Assembly: GCA_902492555.1 (NCBI GenBank)
Contig: CABUMH010000057.1
Coordinates: forward strand, 1 to 24,283
Direction of reading: 5' to 3'
Length of the DNA stretch: 24,283 nucleotides
From: Eisenbergiella sp900555195
Lineage (GTDB): Bacteria > Bacillota > Clostridia > Lachnospirales > Lachnospiraceae
Each line of letters opens with the position of its first letter. Positions within the stretch are counted from its first letter, which is position 1. Under the pieces are notes generated by a model. The model did no database searches, was not told the DNA's origin, and saw only the letters and a program-made list of their open reading frames with translations. The position numbers and the translations under genes are program-made. This document shows, piece after piece, positions 21,440 through 24,283 of the stretch.

Positions 21440-21855
21440 TTTTCCTGCACCCCCGGCATTTCGCAGCGCCCTTCCCGCATTGCCCATACGGCTCGGCCCA
21501 CTCTCCTTAAGCCTCCGCGCACGCCCTGGAAGAACGCACGGGGCCGGAAGGAATTTCTTTTCCCGCAAGCCACTTCAAAAATTGGCTGTTCCTAAGCGCC
21601 TGCATGAGGAAAGTTCGCCCGCCTTGCGGCTAAACTCCGCCCTTACGGGCGTCAGACAACGCCGCAAGAATGCGCGGGAGAACTTCCCGCATGCAGGCAC
21701 TAAGAAACAGCACAATTTTTTCACAGGCCTGCGGGAAAAGAAATCCCTTCCGGCCCCGTGCGTTCTTCCAGTGCGTGCGCGGAGGCTTAAGGAGGGTGTG
21801 CCGAGCCGTATGGCAATGCGGGAAGGGCGCAGCGAAATTCCGGGGGGCAGGAAAA
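21440..21855. repeat. 416-bp near-palindromic element (about 190-bp arms)
   Basis: The left arm from 21440 and right arm ending at 21855 are imperfect reverse complements along almost their whole length, roughly 85% by eye. Perfect blocks include the 22 bases at 21503-21524 and about 25 bases beginning CTGGAAGAACGCACGG. The centre is a small hairpin, CGCCC TTAC GGGCG (21638-21651), nested in CTTGCGGC (21623-21630) / GCCGCAAG (21661-21668). Both strands give similar spurious Arg-rich frames, as expected for a palindrome. It fills the gap between the pur promoter and the glycosyltransferase promoter. A dispersed hairpin element or MITE-like remnant is most likely; terminal repeats of an insertion sequence and target duplications were not identified. 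Confidence 0.88.
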
Positions 21856-21893
21856 CGGAAGGATTATGGTCTGGCAAAAATCGCCTGGTTAGA

Positions 21894-21899
21894 TTATAA
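21894..21899 (+). promoter_or_regulatory. -10 element of the membrane glycosyltransferase gene
   Basis: TATAAT 37 nt before the start codon and about 40 bp beyond the end of the palindromic element. The -35 (TGGCAA at 17 nt) is weak. Confidence 0.5.
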
Positions 21900-21935
21900 T
21901 GACAATATCTATTACTACACGAGCAAGGAGTGCCC

Positions 21936-23360
21936 ATGGCAAAAGAACGCAGCCTGTTTAAAAACGAATCCTTTTATGAAGTTCTATTCTTCCTGACCGC
22001 ACTGGCCTGCATGCTGGCCTTTGTCCTCATTCAGCCGTTCGGAGAAGGCCCGGACGAAATCAACCGGTTTCGGATCGTCTGGTATATTTCAGAGCATGGA
22101 ATCCTTCCAAAAGGGGATGATCCGGAGGTGCTGATCCCGGGATATGGGGGATCTTATGCGTTTCAGCCAATGCTTCCCTACATGATCCAGGGATATCTTC
22201 TGTGGTTCCTGCACCTTTTTACGGAACGTTTCGACATGCTTCTTGTATCCGCCCGCATGGTGAACGTTCTCTTTGGTCTGGGATGCGCCTACTATGCGAG
22301 AAAGCTTTCCAAATTGTTTTTCCCGGATACGCTCTCCCAATGGATTTTTTCCTGTTTGGTCCTCTTCCTGCCTCAGAGCATTTTTATCCATACTTATGTG
22401 AATACAGATTCCTGTGCTCTTTTTTCGGTAATGATGATGTTTGCCGCAGCGCTTACGGGCTGCCGGAAGGGATTTGGACGCTCCCAATGCATACAGCTGG
22501 CCGTTGGCATCGTTCTGTGCATGCTCTCGTACTATAACGCTTATGGGGCGATTCTGGTATCCGCCGTCCTGTTTCTCACACACTTTATCAACAAAGTGCC
22601 TGCAGGTTCCATCACCGCAGACGGTACGGCTTCTCCCAAGGATCGATATTATATTGAATTCAGGCCTTTGCTGCGCAAGGGATGTTTCATTGCGCTTCTT
22701 GTCTTGATCGGAGCGGGATGGTGGTTTTTGCGCAATGCCATTCTCTATCAGGGCGATTTTCTCGGAATGCAGGCCAGAAATCAATGTGTCGCTCTGACCT
22801 GTACGCCAGAATTCCATCCGCTCCTGCGCCCGACCTATCAAAACCAGGGGGTAGGGGTCTTAGAAATGGTATTCGGAACGGATTTCTTCACGCTTCTGTC
22901 CAGAAGCTTTGTGGCGATGTTCGGCCCCATGATTATTCCGACCCACTATTATATCTATGAGACCTATTACCGTATTTTTGCCGCAGGTCTGGTCGCTGCC
23001 CTCATTCCCGTGGGGCATGAACTATATCTGAACTGGCAAAGCACAAGGCACAAATGGCTTATCAACATCTGCATGGGAATCGCCTGCATCATCCCCATCG
23101 TCCTGTGTGTCTACTATTCCTACAGCTGGGATTTCCAGCCTCAGGGACGTTATCTGCTTCCTATGCTGCCGGCTTTCATGTACCTGGTAACGCTCGGCAT
23201 TAAAAAGATCCTGTTTCTGCTCCAGGCTCTTTCGGATAAGCTGCACCTACGAACCTTCACGCCCATCCTTCCGAAGCTTTTCGGAGGACTGCTCCTTTTC
23301 TTTATTACAGCGGCGCTCCTTTACTCCGTGTTCGCCGTGATGGTTCCGCACTATCTCTGA
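21936..23360 (+). CDS. DUF2142-like multi-pass membrane glycosyltransferase
   Basis: Predicted 474-residue integral membrane protein with about ten to twelve hydrophobic helices, typical of GT-C-fold lipid-linked sugar transferases. The first extracytoplasmic loop carries the acidic motif GEGPDEINRF (D40/E41), in the position of the catalytic acid of the fold, and the C-terminal part has QPQGRYLLPMLPAF, the GRYLLP-type motif of DUF2142. It probably attaches sugars from a polyprenyl donor to a cell-surface polymer or protein; donor and acceptor are unknown. AAGGAG with a 5-nt spacer supports the ATG at 21936; a GTG two codons earlier overlaps that site. It stands alone, convergent with the peptidoglycan transglycosylase gene, with no strong terminator in the 29-base gap. 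Confidence 0.78.
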   Translation: MAKERSLFKNESFYEVLFFLTALACMLAFVLIQPFGEGPDEINRFRIVWYISEHGILPKGDDPEVLIPGYGGSYAFQPMLPYMIQGYLLWFLHLFTERFDMLLVSARMVNVLFGLGCAYYARKLSKLFFPDTLSQWIFSCLVLFLPQSIFIHTYVNTDSCALFSVMMMFAAALTGCRKGFGRSQCIQLAVGIVLCMLSYYNAYGAILVSAVLFLTHFINKVPAGSITADGTASPKDRYYIEFRPLLRKGCFIALLVLIGAGWWFLRNAILYQGDFLGMQARNQCVALTCTPEFHPLLRPTYQNQGVGVLEMVFGTDFFTLLSRSFVAMFGPMIIPTHYYIYETYYRIFAAGLVAALIPVGHELYLNWQSTRHKWLINICMGIACIIPIVLCVYYSYSWDFQPQGRYLLPMLPAFMYLVTLGIKKILFLLQALSDKLHLRTFTPILPKLFGGLLLFFITAALLYSVFAVMVPHYL

Positions 23361-23389
23361 GTTTCCCGGGAGGGCAGCATGAATGCCGT

Positions 23390-24100
23390 TTATGCGCCTT
23401 CCTGAAGGATGCTGTCCGCCTGCTCCTGCGTCAGATAATGCTGCTCCACCATGCATTCCAGAACCGTCTCCTGTCTCTGGGCAGCCAGTTCCGGCCGGTT
23501 CGTCAGCGCATAGACCGAAGGGGCATTGGGAATGCCCGCCAGCAATGTGCTTTCATAGTCCGTCATTTGGGACGGCTCCTTCCCAAAGTATCCTTCCGCA
23601 GCATCATAGACGCAGTAATATCCGTTGCCGAAATAAATGGTATTCAGATATAATTCCAGAATTTCATCTTTGGTATATTCCTTTTCCAGATCAAAAGCCA
23701 CAAACAGTTCCGCCACCTTGCGGACAAACTTTTTCTCCTGGGTAAAGTACATATTCTTAGCCAGCTGCTGTGTGATGCTGCTTCCGCCTTCCGCCAGCTC
23801 CTGCTCTTTCAAATTGGTGAGCACAGCTCGTCCCGTCGAGATCAGATCGATCCCGCCATGCTTATAGAATCTGGCATCTTCCACCGCTATAACCGCATTC
23901 AGATAGGTCTGCGGCAGTTCCTCCAGGGTTGTGAAATGAGGTTTGGAACGGATCTCCTCCACCTTTTGGGTAAGAGGCGTTTCTTCTGTCACCTGTTTAT
24001 AGAAACGGTATCCCTGCCATACCAGGCGCCCGCCCACAAACAGGGCTCCAAGGCACAGAACCAACAGGGTAAAACCGATCAGCTTTTTTATAAAACGCAT
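23390..24100 (-). CDS. Monofunctional peptidoglycan transglycosylase (GT51)
   Basis: Predicted 236-residue membrane-anchored enzyme polymerising lipid II into glycan strands outside the membrane. One N-terminal anchor spans about 6-28. GT51 motifs are complete: VEDARFYKHGG with the catalytic E74, EGGSSITQQLAKN near 104-116, KVAELFVAFDLEKEYTKDEILELYLN (in part, KDEILELYLN) near 145-153, and GNGYYCVYDAAEGYFGK. There is no transpeptidase (penicillin-binding) domain; the protein ends soon after the transferase domain, so it is the monofunctional type like MtgA/SgtB. The start at 24100 is supported by AAGGAGAG 7 nt upstream; the longer frame to 24187 runs into its promoter. No partner gene is visible before the window ends. 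Confidence 0.93.
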   Translation of the reverse strand: MRFIKKLIGFTLLVLCLGALFVGGRLVWQGYRFYKQVTEETPLTQKVEEIRSKPHFTTLEELPQTYLNAVIAVEDARFYKHGGIDLISTGRAVLTNLKEQELAEGGSSITQQLAKNMYFTQEKKFVRKVAELFVAFDLEKEYTKDEILELYLNTIYFGNGYYCVYDAAEGYFGKEPSQMTDYESTLLAGIPNAPSVYALTNRPELAAQRQETVLECMVEQHYLTQEQADSILQEGA

Positions 24101-24158
24101 ATCATCTCTCCTTAAGGGTATTCTTCGGACTTTCTCCCCCTTCCGAAAGCATGATTTC

Positions 24159-24187
24159 ATCATAAAGAAGCTTTCTTCATCTGTCAA
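24159..24187 (-). promoter_or_regulatory. Promoter of the GT51 gene
   Basis: Minus strand TTGACA (24187-24182), 17-nt spacer, TATGAT (24164-24159): same boxes and spacing as the sRNA promoter. Nothing further is recognised from 24188 to the end of the window. Confidence 0.85.
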
Positions 24188-24283
24188 TCATTTATCTAAT
24201 GGTTCCTATCCGCCGTTCCCGTGCATGCCTCTGCATTTCTCCGGGCCAGCCCCGCCATCTCTTATCCCCTGCTGGCTCCGCTG

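Noticed and set aside
21480..21937. Arg-rich frames on both strands across the 416-bp palindrome
   Set aside because: They encode similar sequences on the two strands because the DNA is an inverted repeat. No ribosome binding sites were seen.

Overview
The window looks like a chromosomal segment of a gut-type anaerobic Clostridia, most likely Lachnospiraceae. The basis is moderate GC with strong GGAGG ribosome binding sites, TTGACA/TATAAT promoters, several families common in that group (DUF6062, DUF3783, DUF975, DUF4234), a stand-alone AICAR formyltransferase paired with an archaeal-type PurO IMP cyclohydrolase behind a ZTP riboswitch, and a bacterial-type GlnRS. This is inferred from gene content; no marker gene fixes the genus. 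No rRNA, tRNA, CRISPR array, transposase or phage gene was seen.

Layout. 1-2.9 kb: tail of an unknown gene, a DUF6062 protein with duplicated Cys/His motifs, a TetR regulator, an imperfect 46-bp inverted repeat over the tetR promoter, and an anchored Asp-rich helical-repeat protein. 2.9-5.1 kb: a lacI-thuA operon and, upstream of it, an apparently non-coding transcription unit of about 290 nt. 5.3-10.3 kb: glnS, a MocR/GabR-type regulator, an aldehyde dehydrogenase and DUF3783, all leftward and closely spaced. 10.4-11.6 kb: an NAD-dependent epimerase and a 33-codon membrane micro-ORF. 11.9-14.05 kb: two damaged rightward genes, a response regulator/histidine kinase deletion fusion and a frameshifted small alarmone synthetase. 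14.0-17.0 kb: a GNAT acetyltransferase and a membrane EAL protein. 17.2-19.0 kb: DUF4234 and DUF975 membrane proteins, the second with a Gln/Asn/Tyr/Gly tandem-repeat tail. 19.1-21.4 kb: ZTP riboswitch, purO and AICAR formyltransferase. 21.44-21.86 kb: a 416-bp near-palindrome. 21.9-24.1 kb: a DUF2142-like membrane glycosyltransferase and a monofunctional GT51 peptidoglycan transglycosylase.

Most notable candidate. The minus strand at about 5070-4776 has a consensus promoter (TTGACA, 17 nt, TATGAT), no convincing ORF, and an intrinsic terminator. Six C-rich tracts (CCCCCTCCC, CCCCCTCCT, CCCTCCC and similar) lie in predicted hairpin loops or linkers. This is what an anti-Shine-Dalgarno regulatory RNA would look like. 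A 20-bp near-palindrome with a CCGG centre, of the LacI-family operator type, covers its -35 box, and a partial copy lies in the promoter of the neighbouring lacI gene. A LacI regulator, a ThuA-like enzyme and a C-rich sRNA may therefore form one regulatory unit; this is a hypothesis from sequence alone.

How the rest may work together. The purine operon is the clearest logic: the riboswitch senses ZMP/ZTP, and the two encoded enzymes consume ZMP and complete IMP synthesis. The MocR-aldehyde dehydrogenase-DUF3783 set may be a small catabolic module. The 11.9-14.05 kb block appears to be a decaying signalling locus.
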